Assembly: GCF_932526225.1 (NCBI RefSeq)
Contig: NC_064037.1
Span: 18,975,471 to 19,039,470 of the forward strand
Source of the DNA: Nematostella vectensis
Taxonomy: Eukaryota > Cnidaria > Anthozoa > Actiniaria > Edwardsiidae
DNA: 64,000 nucleotides
Reading direction: 5' to 3'
The translations under genes and the position numbers were made by a program. The notes beneath the pieces are model-generated. The model did not search any database. It had not been told where the DNA came from and saw only the letters and a list, made by a program, of their open reading frames with translations. Shown here piece by piece: positions 24,151-38,080 of this stretch (its first letter is position 1; each line of letters starts with the position of its first letter).

Positions 24151-25082
24151 TCAAGCACGCCAAGCTGTCATTACGCCAGCCACTTCTATCACAGATAGTT
24201 GTTAATATTTTACAGGTGTAAAGCTAGTGTTAATACACTTTACACCTGTTGACACAGGTTTCAATATAAAAATAAAACAAAAGACGCTTTCTCTCTCATG
24301 TAAGAGTACATTACTCCATGACACCACATAATGTTATGAGTAGCAGACTTGTGATAAGGAAGAGGGACCATTACAAAAGTGATGCGGGGTGAGGCCCACA
24401 CGTGTTTGTGCATGCCCTGGGCGTGACAGGACGGACCAAAAAAAAATCTAGATAAGGCTTGTTCTCTCGAGAGGCTCTTAGAAGTACCATATGCGGTCCA
24501 ACCCAGAAGTTTTGAGACTTCCCTTTAACAAAGAACACTATGTGGACTATTCAATACACCGAAAAATAAAAAACGAATACGACTTTGACAAGAGCCCAGA
24601 ATTCTTCTAATCTGGCCATTGGCACCTGCACCAGGACTAGTCAGTTCACCAGAGAATCAAAACCGAATACGATATTCAATGACTTCTCACAAACTTCTAA
24701 ACCCAAAGTAGGTCGTACATGTATAATAAGCACATTTTTGGAAAAGCCTTCAAAGTCCCTCTGGCGACTCTTATATTATATTTATATATAAAGTATTTCT
24801 GTATATATTGAAATGTATAAAGTATCTCTTATTATTTATTTGCGAGACCAGACAATGGTATACGTTAAATTAACAGCGGCAAAACTAGCAGTATGCATTT
24901 TTAAATTTCTCGGAGTCCATTGAACTCCAGTGGTGCACTAGGCTCTAACTTTAGGAAGCAGGGATTGCGATGGACATCAATTATAATTATAAGGTGTATA
25001 TCGTGAAAAAAAATAACCTGCATGGGCCCCTCTACCCGTTCGAGATCAAAGAACTAGTTCTAGCCAAATACAAGGCAGAGAT
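24151..25082 (+). repeat. Satellite unit 27 (932 bp, type C)
   Basis: Private AAGCACGCC at the start. Confidence 0.97.
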
Positions 25083-26012
25083 TCAAGCAAGCCAAGCTGT
25101 CATTACGCCAGCCACTTCTATCACAGATAGTTGCTGATATTTTACAGGTGTAAAGCTAGTGTTAATACACTTTACACCTGTTGACACAGGTTTCAATATA
25201 AAGTGAAAACAAAAGACGCTTTCTCTCTCATGTTAGAGTGCATTACTCCATGACACCACATAATGTTATGAGTAGCAGACTTGTGATAAGGAAGAAGGAC
25301 CTTTACAAAAGTGATAGGGGTTGGTGCCCACACGTGTTTGTGCATGCCCTGGGCGTGACAGGGCGGACCAAAAAATTCTAGATAAGGCTTGTTCTCTCGA
25401 GAGGCTCTTAGAAGTACCATATGCGGTCCAACCCAGAAGTTTTGAGACTTCCCTTTAACAAAGAACACTATGTGGACTATTCAATACACCGAAAAATAAA
25501 AAACGAATACGACTTTGACAAGAGCCCAGAATTCTTCTAATCTGGCCATTGGCACCTGCACCAGGACTAGTCAGTTCACCAGAGAATCAAAACCGAATAC
25601 GATATTCAATGACTTCTCACAAACTTCTAAACCCAAAGTAGGTCGTACATGTATAATAAGCACATTTTTGGAACAGCCTTCAAAGTCCCTCTGGAGACTC
25701 TTATATTATATTAATATATAAAGTATTTCTGTATATATTGAAATATATAATGTATCTCTTATTATTTATTTGCGAGACCAGACAATGGTATATGATAAAT
25801 TAACAGCGGCAAAACTAGCAGTATGCATTTTTAAATTTCTCGGAGTCCATTGGACTCCAGTGGTGCACTAGGCTCTAACTTTAGGAAGCAGGGATTGCGA
25901 TGGACATCAATTATAATTATAAGGTGTATATCGTGAAAAAAAATAACCTGCATGGGCCCCTTTACCCGTTCGAGATCAAAGAACTAGTTCTAGCCAAATA
26001 CAAGGCAGAGAT
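25083..26012 (+). repeat. Satellite unit 28 (930 bp, B 5' part, F-like 3' part)
   Basis: Copy of unit 22; private GAGTGCATT. Confidence 0.97.
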
Positions 26013-26938
26013 TCAAACAAGCCAAGCTGTCATTACGCCAGCCACTTCTATCACAGATAGTTGCTGATAATTTACAGGTGTAAAGCTAGTGTTAATACAC
26101 TTTACACCTGTTGACGCAGGTTTCAATATAAAATGAAAACAAAAGACGCTTTCTCTCTCATGTTAGAGTACATTACTCCATGACACCACATAATGTTATG
26201 AGAAGCAGATTTGTGATAAGGAAGAAGGACCATTACAAAAGTGATGGGGTTGGTGCCCACACGTGTTTGTTCATGCCCTGGGCGTGACAGGACGGACCAA
26301 AAAAATCTAGATAAGGCTTGTTCTCTCGAGAGGCTCTTAGAAGTACCATATGCGGTCCAACCCAGAAGTTTTGAGACTTCCCTTCAACAAAGAACACCAT
26401 GTGGACTATTTAATACACCGAAAAAAAAAACGAATACGACTTTGACAAGAGCCCAGAACTCTTCTAATCTGGCCATTGGCACCTGCACCAGGACTTGTCA
26501 GTAACCAGAGAATCAAAACCGAATAAGATATTCAATGACTTCTCACAAACTTCTAAACCCAAAGTAGGTCGTACATGTATAATAAGCACAGTTTTGGAAC
26601 AGCCTTCAAAGTCCTTCTGGAGACTCTTATATTATATTAATATATAAAGTATTTCTGTATATATTGAAATATATAATGTATCTCTTATTATTTATTTGCG
26701 AGACCAGACAATGGTATATGATAAATTAACAGCGGCAAAACTAGCAGTATGCATTTTTAAATTTCTCGGAGTCCAGTGGACTCCAGTGGTGCACTAGGCT
26801 CTAACTGTAGGAAGCAGGGATTGCGATGGACATCAATTATAATTATAAGGTGTATATCGTGAAAAAAAATAACCTGCATGGGCCCCTTTACCCGTTCGAG
26901 ATCAAAGAACTAGTTCTAGCCAAATACAAGGCAGAGAT
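26013..26938 (+). repeat. Satellite unit 29 (926 bp, type A)
   Basis: TCAAACAAGCC start, AGCAGATTTG; private GACGCAGG. Confidence 0.97.
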
Positions 26939-27867
26939 TTAAGCAAGCCAAGCTGTCATTACGCCAGCCACTTCTATCACAGATAGTTGCTGATATTTTA
27001 CAGGTGTAAAGCTAGTGTTAATACACTTTACACCTGTTGACACAGGTTTCAATATAAAGTGAAAACAAAAGACGCTTTCTCTCTCATGTTAGAGTACATT
27101 ACTCCATGACACCACATAATGTTATGAGTAGCAGACTTGTGATAAGGAAGAAGGACCATTACAAAAGTGATGGGGTTGGTGCCCACACGTGTTTGTGCAT
27201 GCCCTGGGCGTGACAGGGCGGACCAAAAAATTCTAGATAAGGCTTGTTCTCTCGAGAGGCTCTTAGAAGTACCATATGCGGTCCAACCCAGAAGTTTTGA
27301 GACTTCCCTTCAACAAAGAACACTATGTGGACTATTCAATACACCGAAAAATAAAAAACGAATACGACTTTGACAAGAGCCCAGAATTCTTCTAATCTGG
27401 CCATTGGCACCTGCACCAGGACTAGTCAGTACACCAGAGAATTAAAACCGAATAAGATATTCAATGACTTCTCACAAACTTCTAAACCCAAAGTAGGTCG
27501 TACATGTATAATAAGCACATTTTTGGAACAGCCTTCAAAGTCCCTCTGGAGACTCTTATATTATATTAATATATAAAGTATTTCTGTATATATTGAAATA
27601 TATAATGTATCTCTTATTATTTATTTGCGAGACCAGACAATGGTATATGATAAATTAACAGCGGCAAAACTAGCAGTATGCATTTTTAAATTTCTCGGAG
27701 TCCATTGGACTCCAGTGGTGCACTAGGCTCTAACTTTAGGAAGCAGGGATTGCGATGGACATCAATTATAATTATAAGGTGTATATCGTGAAAAAAAATA
27801 ACCTGCATGGGCCCCTTTACCCGTTCGAGATCAAAGAACTAGTTCTAGCCAAATACAAGGCAGAGAT
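26939..27867 (+). repeat. Satellite unit 30 (929 bp, type F)
   Basis: Private GAATTAAAACC. Identity to unit 24 stops in the unit-24 switch window. Confidence 0.97.
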
Positions 27868-28794
27868 TCAAGCAAGCCAAGCTGTCATTACGCCAGCCAA
27901 TTCTATCACAGATAGTTGCTGATAATTTACAGGTGTAAAGCTAGTGTTAATACACTTTACACCTGTTGACACAGGTTTGAATATAAAATGAAAACAAAAG
28001 ACGCTTTCTCTCATGTTAGAGTACATTACTCCATGACACCACATAATGTTATGAGAAGCAGACTTGTGATAAGGAAGAAGGACCATTACAAAAGTGATGG
28101 GATTGGTGCCCACACGTGTTTGTTCATGCCCTGGGCGTGACAGGACGGACCAAAAAAATCTAGATAAGGCTTGTTCTCTCGAGAGGCTCTTAGAAGTACC
28201 ATATGCGGTCCAACCCAGAAGTTTTGAGACTTCCCTTCAACAAAGAACACCATGTGGACTATTCAATACACCGAAAAAAAAAAAACGAATACGACTTTGA
28301 CAAGAGCCCAGAACTCTTCTAATCTGGCCATTGGCACCTGCACCAGGACTTGTCAGTAACCAGAGAATCAAAACCGAATAAGATATTCAATGACTTCTCA
28401 CAAACTTCTAAACCCAAAGTAGGTCGTACATGTATAATAAGCACAGTTTTGGAACAGCCTTCAAAGTCAATCTGGAGACTCTTATATTATATTAATATAT
28501 AAAGTATTTCTGTATATATTGAAATATATAATGTATCTCTTATTATTTATTTTGCGAGACCAGACAATGGTATATGATAAATTAACAGCGGCAAAACTAG
28601 CAGTATGCATTTTTAAATTTCTCGGAGTCCAGTGGACTCCAGTGGTGCACTAGGCTCTAACTTTAGGAAGCAGGGATTGCGATGGACATCAATTATAATT
28701 ATAAGGTGTATATCGTGAAAAAAAATAACCTGCATGGGCCCCTTTACCCGTTCGAGATCAAAGAACTAGTTCTAGCCAAATACAAGGCAGAGAT
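27868..28794 (+). repeat. Satellite unit 31 (927 bp, type A2)
   Basis: First A2 unit. GTTTGAATAT, GATGGGATT, A12 tract and AGTCAATCTGG (shared with units 50, 54, 60, 64). Extra T in TTATTTTGCG; CCAATTC shared with unit 32. Confidence 0.97.
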
Positions 28795-29725
28795 TCAAGC
28801 AAGCCAAGCTGTCATTACGCCAGCCAATTCTATCACAGATAGTTGTTAATATTTTACAGGTGTAAAGCTAGTGTTAATACACTTTACACCTGTTGACACA
28901 GGTTTCAATATAAAAATAAAACAAAAGACGCTTTCTCTCTCATGTAAGAGTACATTACTCCATGACACCACATAATGTTATGAGTAGCAGACTTGTGATA
29001 AGGAAGAGGGACCATTACAAAAGTGATGCGGGGTGAGGCCCACACGTGTTTGTGCATGCCCTGGGTGTGACAGGACGGACCAAAAAAAATCTAGATAAGG
29101 CTTGTTCTCTCGAGAGGCTCTTAGAAGTACCATATGCGGTCCAACCCAGAAGTTTTGAGACTTCCCTTTAACAAAGAACACTATGTGGACTATTCAATAC
29201 ACCGAAAAATAAAAAACGAATACGACTTTGACAAGAGCCCAGAATTCTTCTAATCTGGCCATTGGCACCTGCACCAGGACTAGTCAGTTCACCAGAGAAT
29301 CAAAACCGAATACGATATTCAATGACTTCTCACAAACTTCTAAACCCAAAGTAGGTCGTACATGTATAATAAGCACATTTTTAGAAAAGCCTTCAAAGTC
29401 CCTCTGGCGACTCTTATATTATATTTATATATAAAGTATTTCTGTATATATTGAAATGTATAAAGTATCTCTTATTATTTATTTGCGAGACCAGACAATG
29501 GTATACGTTAAATTAACAGCGGCAAAACTAGCAGTATGCATTTTCAAATTTCTCGGAGTCCATTGAACTCCAGTGGTGCACTAGGCTCTAACTTTAGGAA
29601 GCAGGGATTGCGATGGACATCAATTATAATTATAAGGTGTATATCGTGAAAAAAAATAAACTGCATGGGCCCCTCTACCCGTTCGAGATCAAAGAACTAG
29701 TTCTAGCCAAATACAAGGCAGAGAT
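28795..29725 (+). repeat. Satellite unit 32 (931 bp, type C); distant partner of unit 65
   Basis: Carries the type C marks plus TTTTAGAAAAGCC, which is shared with units 51, 61 and 65. Its 3' part is B-like (TATACG, ATTGAACTCC, CCTCTACCC), as in unit 65, 30,629 bp away. Private: CTGGGTGTG, ATTTTCAAATTT and AATAAACTG. Confidence 0.95.
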
Positions 29726-30653
29726 TCAAGCAAGCCAAGCTGTCATTACGCCAGCCACTTCTATCACAGATAGTTGCTGATATTTTACAGGTGTAAAGCT
29801 AGTGTTAATACACTTTACACCTGTTGACACAGGTTTCAATATAAAGTGAAAACAAAAGACGCTTTCTCTCTCATGTTAGAGTACATTACTCCATGACACC
29901 ACATAATGTTATGAGTAGCAGACTTGTGATAAGGAAGAAGGACCTTTACAAAAGTGATAGGGGTTGGTGCCCACACGTGTTTGTGCATGCCCTGGGCGTG
30001 ACAGGGCGGACCAAAAAATTCTAGATAAGGCTTGTTCTCTCGAGAGGCTCTTAGAAGTACCATATGCGGTCCAACCCAGAAGTTTTGAGACTTCCCTTTA
30101 ACAAAGAACACTATGTGGACTATTCAATACACCGAAAAAAAAAAACGAATACGACTTTGACAAGAGCCCAGAACTCTTCTAATCTGGCCATTGGCACCTG
30201 CACCAGGACTTGTCAGTAACCAGAGAATCAAAACCGAATAAGATATTCAATGACTTCTCACAAACTTCTAAACCCAAAGTAGGTCGTACATGTATAATAA
30301 GCACAGTTTTGGAACAGCCTTCAAAGTCCCTCTGGAGACTCTTATATTATATTAATATATAAAGTATTTCTGTATATATTGAAATATATAATGTATCTCT
30401 TATTATTTATTTGCGAGACCAGACAATGGTATATGATAAATTAACAGCGGCAAAACTAGCAGTATGCATTTTTAAATTTCTCGGAGTCCAGTGGATACCA
30501 GTGGTGCACTAGGCTCTAACTTTAGGAAGCAGGGATTGCGATGGACATCGATTATAATTATAAGGTATATATCGTGAAAAAAAATAACCTGCATGGGCCC
30601 CTTTACCCGTTCGAGATCAAAGAACTAGTTCTAGCCAAATACAAGGCAGAGAT
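29726..30653 (+). repeat. Satellite unit 33 (928 bp, B 5' part, A 3' part)
   Basis: Type B up to the A tract, which is A11. Then A-like CTTGTCAGTAACC, GGAGAC, and the tail GTGGATACC, CATCGATT, GGTATAT shared with units 34, 46 and 56. Confidence 0.97.
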
Positions 30654-31583
30654 TCAAGCAAGCCAAGCTGTCATTACGCCAGCCACTTCTATCACAGATA
30701 GTTGCTGATATTTTACAGGTGTAAAGCTAGTGTTAATACACTTTACACCTGTTGACACAGGTTTCAATATAAAGTGAAAACAAAAGACGCTTTCTCTCTC
30801 ATGTTAGAGTACATTACTCCATGACACCACATAATGTTATGAGTAGCAGACTTGTGATAAGGAAGAAGGACCTTTACAAAAGTGATAGGGGTTGGTGCCC
30901 ACACGTGTTTGTGCATGCCCTGGGCGTGACAGGGCGGACCAAAAAATTCTAGATAAGGCTTGTTCTCTCGAGAGGCTCTTAGAAGTACCATATGCGGTCC
31001 AACCCAGAAGTTTTGAGACTTCCCTTTAACAAAGAACACTATGTGGACTATTCAATACACCGAAAAATAAAAAACGAATACGACTTTGACAAGAGCCCAG
31101 AATTCTTCTAATCTGGCCATTGGCACCTGCACCAGGACTAGTCAGTTCACCAGAGAATCAAAACCGAATAAGATATTCAATGACTTCTCACAAACTTCTA
31201 AACCCAAAGTAGGTCGTACATGTATAATAAGCACAGTTTTGGAACAGCCTTCAAAGTCCCTCTGGAGACTCTTATATTATATTAATATATAAAGTATTTC
31301 TGTATATATTGAAATATATAATGTATCTCTTATTATTTATTTGCGAGACCAGACAATGGTATAGGATAAATTAACAGCGGCAAAACTAGCAGTATGCATT
31401 TTTAAATTTCTCGGAGTCCAGTGGATACCAGTGGTGCACTAGGCTCTAACTTTAGGAAGCAGGGATTGCGATGGACATCGATTATAATTATAAGGTATAT
31501 ATCGTGAAAAAAAATAACCTGCATGGGCCCCTCTACCCGTTCGAGATCAAAGAACTAGTTCTAGCCAAATACAAGGCAGAGAT
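30654..31583 (+). repeat. Satellite unit 34 (930 bp, B 5' part, A 3' part)
   Basis: Type B through GTTCACCAG, then ATAAGATATTC, ACAGTTTTGG and the GTGGATACC tail. Private TATAGGATAAA. Confidence 0.97.
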
Positions 31584-32513
31584 TCAAGCAAGCCAAGCTG
31601 TCATTACGCCAGCCACTTCTATCACAGATAGTTGCTGATATTTTACAGGTGTAAAGCTAGTGTTAATACACTTTACACCTGTTGACACAGGTTTCAATAT
31701 AAAGTGAAAACAAAAGACGCTTTCTCTCTCATGTTAGAGTACATTACTCCATGACACCACATAATGTTATGAGTAGCAGACTTGTGATAAGGAAGAAGGA
31801 CCTTTACAAAAGTGATAGGGGTTGGTGCCCACACGTGTTTGTGCATGCCCTGGGCGTGACAGGGCGGACCAAAAAATTCTAGATAAGGCTTGTTCTCTCG
31901 AGAGGCTCTTAGAAGTACCATATGCGGTCCAACCCAGAAGTTTTGAGACTTCCCTTTAACAAAGAACACTATGTGGACTATTCAATACACCGAAAAATAA
32001 AAAACGAATACGACTTTGACAAGAGCCCAGAATTCTTCTAATCTGGCCATTGGCACCTGCACCAGGACTAGTCAGTTCACCAGAGAATCAAAACCGAATA
32101 CGATATTCAATGACTTCTCACAAACTTCTAAACCCAAAGTAGGTCGTACATGTATAATAAGCACATTTTTGGAACAGCCTTCAAAGTCCCTCTGGCGACT
32201 CTTATATTATATTTATATATAAAGTATTTCTGTATATATTGAAATGTATAAAGTATCTCTTATTATTTATTTGCGAGACCAGACAATGGTATATGATAAA
32301 TTAACAGCGGCAAAACTAGCAGTATGCATTTTTAAATTTCTCGGAGTCCATTGGACTCCAGTGGTGCACTAGGCTCTAACTTTAGGAAGCAGGGATTGCG
32401 ATGGACATCAATTATAATTATAAGGTGTATATCGTGAAAAAAAATAACCTGCATGGGCCCCTTTACCCGTTCGAGATCAAAGAACTAGTTCTAGCCAAAT
32501 ACAAGGCAGAGAT
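31584..32513 (+). repeat. Satellite unit 35 (930 bp, type B, mosaic 3' part)
   Basis: Combines GGAACAGCC with TGGCGAC and ATGTATAAAG, then TATGATAAA and ATTGGACTCC. The combination recurs in unit 66. Confidence 0.97.
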
Positions 32514-33439
32514 TCAAGCAAGCCAAGCTGTCATTACGCCAGCCACTTCTATCACAGATAGTTGCTGATAATTTACAGGTGTAAAGCTAGTGTTAATACA
32601 CTTTACACCTGTTGACACAGGTTTCAATATAAAATGAAAACAAAAGACGCTTTCTCTCTCATGTTAGAGTACATTACTCCATGACACCACATAATGTTAT
32701 GAGAAGCAGACTTGTGATAAGGAAGAAGGACCATTACAAAAGTGATGGGGTTGGTGCCCACACGTGTTTGTTCATGCCCTGGGCGTGACAGGACGGACCA
32801 AAAAAATCTAGATAAGGCTTGTTCTCTCGAGAGGCTCTTAGAAGTACCATATGCGGTCCAACCCAGAAGTTTTGAGACTTCCCTTCAACAAAGAACACTA
32901 TGTGGACTATTCAATACACCGAAAAAAAAAACGAATACAACTTTGACAAGAGCCCAGAACTCTTCTAATCTGGCCATTGGCACCTGCACCAGGACTTGTC
33001 AGTAACCAGAGAATCAAAACCGAATAAGATATTCAATGACTTCTCACAAACTTCTAAACCCAAAGTAGGTCATACATGTATAATAAGCACAGTTTTGGAA
33101 CAGCCTTCAAAGTCCCTCTGGAGACTCTTATATTATATTAATATATAAAGTATTTCTGTATATATTGAAATATATAATGTATCTCCTATTATTTATTTGC
33201 GAGACCAGACAATGGTATATGATAAATTAACAGCGGCAAAACTAGCAGTATGCATTTTTTAATTTCTCGGAGTCCAGTGGACTCCAGTGGTGCACTAGGC
33301 TCTAACTTTAGGAAGCAGGGATTGCGATGGACATCAATTATAATTATAAGGTGTATATCGTGAAAAAAAATAACCTGCATGGGCCCCTCTACCCGTTCGA
33401 GATCAAAGAACTAGTTCTAGCCAAATACAAGGCAGAGAT
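32514..33439 (+). repeat. Satellite unit 36 (926 bp, type A)
   Basis: CGAATACAAC, GGTCATACATG, TCTCCTATT and GCATTTTTTAATTT recur together in unit 67. Confidence 0.97.
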
Positions 33440-34365
33440 TCAAGCAAGCCAAGCTGTCATTACGCCAGCCACTTCTATCACAGATAGTTGCTGATATTTT
33501 ACAGGTGTAAAGCTAGTGTTAATACACTTTACACCTGTTGACACAGGTTTCAATATAAAGTGAAAACAAAAGACGCTTTCTCTCTCATGTTAGAGTACAT
33601 TACTCCATGACACCACATAATGTTATGAGAAGCAGACTTGTGATAAGGAAGAAGGACCATTACAAAAGTGATGGGGTTGGTGCCCACACGTGTTTGTTCA
33701 TGCCCTGGGCGTGACAGGACGGACCAAAAAAATCTAGATAAGGCTTGTTCTCTCGAGAGGCTCTTAGAAGTACCATATGCGGTCCAACCCAGAAGTTTTG
33801 AGACTTCCCTTCAACAAAGAACACCATGTGGACTATTCAATACACCGAAAAAAAAAACGAATACGACTTTGACAAGAGCCCAGAACTATTCTAATCTGGC
33901 CATTGGCACCTGCACCAGGACTTGTCAGTAACCAGAGAATCAAAACCGAATAAGATATTCAATGACTTCTCACAAACTTCTAAACCCAAAGTAGGTCGTA
34001 CATGTATAATAAGCACAGTTTTGGAACAGCCTTCAAAGTCCCTCTGGAGACTCTTATATTATATTAATATATAAAGTATTTCTGTATATATTGAAATATA
34101 TAATGTATCTCTTATTATTTATTTGCGAGACCAGACAATGGTATATGATAAATTAACAGCGGCAAAACTAGCAGTATGCATTTTTAAATTTCTCGGAGTC
34201 CAGTGGACTCCAGTGGTGCACTAGGCTCTAACTTTAGGAAGCAGGGATTGCGATGGACATCAATTATAATTATAAGGTGTATATCGTGAAAAAAAATAAC
34301 CTGCATGGGCCCCTTTACCCGTTCGAGATCAAAGAACTAGTTCTAGCCAAATACAAGGCAGAGAT
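33440..34365 (+). repeat. Satellite unit 37 (926 bp, B/F-like start, then type A)
   Basis: GATATTTT and AAAGTG (to 33,560), then GAGAAGCAG from 33,630 and GAACTATTC. This is the switch into the remote heptamer copy. Confidence 0.97.
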
Positions 34366-35297
34366 TTAAGCAAGCCAAGCTGTCATTACGCCAGCCACTT
34401 CTATCACAGATAGTTGCTGATATTTTACAGGAGTAAAGCTTGTGTTAATACACTTTACACCTGTTGACACAGGTTTCAATATAAAGTGAAAACAAAAGAC
34501 GCTTTCTCTCTCATGTTAGAGTACATTACTCCATGACACCACATAATGTTATGAGTAGCAGACTTGTGATAAGGAAGAGGGACCATTACAAAAGTGATGC
34601 GGGGTGAGGCCCACACGTGTTTGTGCATGCCCTGGGCGTGACAGGACGGACCAAAAAAAATCTAGATAAGGCTTGTTCTCTCGAGAGGCTCTTAGAAGTA
34701 CCATATGCGGTCCAACCCAGAAGTTTTGAGACTTCCCTTCAACAAAGAACACCATGTCGACTATTCAATACACCGAAAAATAAAAAACGAATACGACTTT
34801 GACAAGAGCCCAGAACTCTTCTAATCTGGCCATTGGCACCTGCACCAGGACTAGTCAGTACACCAGATAAATCAAAACCAAATAAGATATTCAATGACTT
34901 CTCACAAACTTCTAAACACAAAGTAGGTCGTACATGTATAATTAGCACATTTTTGGAACAGCCTTCAAAGTCCCTCTGGAGACTCTTATATTATATTAAT
35001 ATATAAAGTATTTCTGTATATATTGAAATGTATAAAGTATCTCTTATTATTTATTTGCAAGACCAGACAATGGTATATGTTAAATTAACAGCGGCAAAAC
35101 TAGCAGTATGCATTTTTAAATTTATCGGAGTCCATTGGACTCCAGTGGTGCACTAGGCTCTAACTTTAGGAAGCAGGGATTGCGATGGACATCAATTATA
35201 ATTATAAGGTGTATATCGTGAAAAAAATTAACCTGCATGGGCCCCTTTACCCGTTCGAGATCAAAGAACTAGTTCTAGCCAAATACAAGGCAGAGAT
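34366..35297 (+). repeat. Satellite unit 38 (932 bp, type D)
   Basis: Third D unit. Private CAGGAGTAAAGCTTGTG disturbs the left arm of the hairpin. Confidence 0.97.
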
Positions 35298-36224
35298 TCA
35301 AGCAAGCCAAGATTTCATTACTCCAGCCACTTCTATCACAGATAGTTGCTGATATTTTACAGGTGTAAAGCTAGTGTTAATACACTTTACACCTGTTGAC
35401 ACAGGTTTCAATATAAAGTGAAAACAAAAGACGCTTTCTCTCTCATGTTAGAGTACATTACTCCATGACACCACATAATGTTATGAGTAGCAGACTTGTG
35501 ATAACGAAGAAGGACCATTACAAAAGTGATAGGGGTTGGTGCCCACACGTGTTTGTGCATGCCCTGGGCGTGACAGGACGGACCAAAAAAATCTAGATAA
35601 GGCTTGTTCTCTCGAGAGGCTCTTAGAAGTACCATATGCGGTCCAACCCAGAAGGTTTGAGACTTCCCTTCAACAAAGAACACCATGTGGACTATTCAAT
35701 ACACCGAAAAAAAAACGAATACGACTTTGACAAGAGCCCAGAACTCTTCTAATCTGGCCATTGGCACCTGCACCAGGACTAGTCAGTTCACCAGAGAATC
35801 AAAACCGAATACGATATTCAATGACTTCTCACAAACTTCTAAACACAAAGTAGGTCGTACATGTATAATAAGCACATTTTTGGAAAAGCCTTCAAAGTCC
35901 CTCTGGCGACTCTTATATTATATTTATATATAAAGTATTTCTGTATATATTGAAATGTATAAAGTATCTCTTATTATTTATTTGCGAGACCAGACAATGG
36001 TATACGTTAAATTAACAGCGGCAAAACTAGCAGTATGCATTTTTAAATTTCTCGGAGTCCATTGAACTCCAGTGGTGCACTAGGCTCTAACTTTAGGAAG
36101 CAGGGATTGCGATGGACATCAATTATAATTATAAGGTGTATATCGTGAAAAAAAATAACCTGCATGGGCCCCTCTACCCGTTCGAGATCAAAGAACTAGT
36201 TCTAGCCAAATACAAGGCAGAGAT
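35298..36224 (+). repeat. Satellite unit 39 (927 bp, type E)
   Basis: A9 tract. Has GTTCACCAG and ACGATATTC where unit 10 has GTTTACCAG and TTATATTC. Confidence 0.97.
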
Positions 36225-37154
36225 TCAAGCAAGCCAAGCTGTCATTACGCCAGCCACTTCTATCACAGATAGTTGCTGATATTTTACAGGTGTAAAGCTA
36301 GTGTTAATACACTTTACACCTGTTGACACAGGTTTCAATATAAAGTGAAAACAAAAGACGCTTTCTCTCTCATGTTAGAGTACATTACTCCATGACACCA
36401 CATAATGTTATGAGTAGCAGACTTGTGATAAGGAAGAAGGACCTTTACAAAAGTGATAGGGGTTGGTGCCCACACGTGTTTGTGCATGCCCTGGGCGTGA
36501 CAGGGCGGACCAAAAAATTCTAGATAAGGCTTGTTCTCTCGAGAGGCTCTTAGAAGTACCATATGCGGTCCAACCCAGAAGTTTTGAGACTTCCCTTTAA
36601 CAAAGAACACTATGTGGACTATTCAATACACCGAAAAATAAAAAACGAATACGACTTTGACAAGAGCCCAGAATACTTCTAATCTGGCCATTGGCACCTG
36701 CACCAGGACTAGTCAGTTCACCAGAGAATCAAAACCGAATACGATATTCAATGACTTCTCACAAACTTCTAAACCCAAAGTAGGTCGTACATGTATAATA
36801 AGCACATTTTTGGAATAGCCTTCAAAGTCCCTCTGGCGACTCTTATATTATATTTATATATAAAGTATTTCTGTATATATTGAAATGTATAAAGTATCTC
36901 TTATTATTTATTTGCGAGACCAGACAATGGTATACGTTAAATTAACAGCGGCAAAACTAGCAGTATGCATTTTTAAATTTCTCGGAGTCCATTGAACTCC
37001 AGTGGTGCACTAGGCTCTAACTTTAGGAAGCAGGGATTGCGATGGACATCAATTATAATTATAAGGTGTATATCGTGAAAAAAAATAACCTGCATGGGCC
37101 CCTTTACCCGTTCGAGATCAAAGAACTAGTTCTAGCCAAATACAAGGCAGAGAT
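36225..37154 (+). repeat. Satellite unit 40 (930 bp, type B)
   Basis: GAATACTTC and GGAATAGCC sub-group; partner of unit 43. Confidence 0.97.
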
Positions 37155-38080
37155 TCAAGCAAGCCAAGCTGTCATTACGCCAGCCACTTCTATCACAGAT
37201 AGTTGCTGATAATTTACAGGTGTAAAGCTAGTGTTAATACACTTTACACCTGTTGACACAGGTTTCAATATAAAATGAAAACAAAAGACGCTTTCTCTCT
37301 CATGTTAGAGTACATTACTCCATGACACCACATAATGTTATGAGAAGCAGACTTGTGATAAGGAAGAAGGACCATTACAAAAGTGATGGGGTTGGTGCCC
37401 ACACGTGTTTGTTCATGCCCTGGGCGTGACAGGACGGACCAAAAAAATCTAGATTAGGCTTGTTCTCTCGAGAGGCTCTTAGAAGTACCATATGCGGTCC
37501 AACCCAGAAGTTTTGAGACTTCCCTTCAACAAAGAACACCATGTGGACTATTTAATACACCGAAAAAAAAAACGAATACGACTTTGACAAGAGCCCAGAA
37601 CTCTTCTAATCTGGCCATTGGCACCTGCACCAGGACTTGTCAGTAACCAGAGAATCAAAACCGAATAAGATATTCAATGACTTCTCACAAACTTCTAAAC
37701 CCAAAGTAGGTCGTACATGTATAATAAGCACAGTTTTGGAACAGCCTTCAAAGTCCTTCTGGAGACTCTTATATTATATTAATATATAAAGTATTTCTGT
37801 ATATATTGAAATATATAATGTATCTCTTATTATTTATTTGCGAGACCAGACAATGGTATATGATAAATTAACAGCGGCAAAACTAGCAGTATGCATTTTT
37901 AAATTTCTCGGAGTCCAGTGGACTCCAGTGGTGCACTAGGCTCTAACTGTAGGAAGCAGGGATTGCGATGGACATCAATTATAATTATAAGGTGTATATC
38001 GTGAAAAAAAATAACCTGCATGGGCCCCTTTACCCGTTCGAGATCAAAGAACTAGTTCTAGCCAAATACAAGGCAGAGAT
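37155..38080 (+). repeat. Satellite unit 41 (926 bp, type A)
   Basis: GATTAGG, ATTTAATAC, CTGTAGG; partner of unit 44. Confidence 0.97.

Larger units (their letters stand above)
21739..27310 (+). repeat. Higher-order hexamer, copy 2 (5,572 bp)
   Basis: Offset 5,572 bp from copy 1. Shared linked marks include TCAAACAAGCC and AGCAGATTTG in units 23 and 29 and GAATACTTC in units 18 and 24. Private changes include GCACGCC in unit 27, GAGTGCATT in unit 28 and GACGCAGG in unit 29. Confidence 0.88.
31584..33439 (+). repeat. Dimer block copied at 60,355-62,210 (units 35-36)
   Basis: Units of 930 and 926 bp recur 28,771 bp downstream. They share rare marks: CGAATACAAC, GGTCATACATG, TCTCCTATT and six T in GCATTTTTTAATTT. 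Confidence 0.92.
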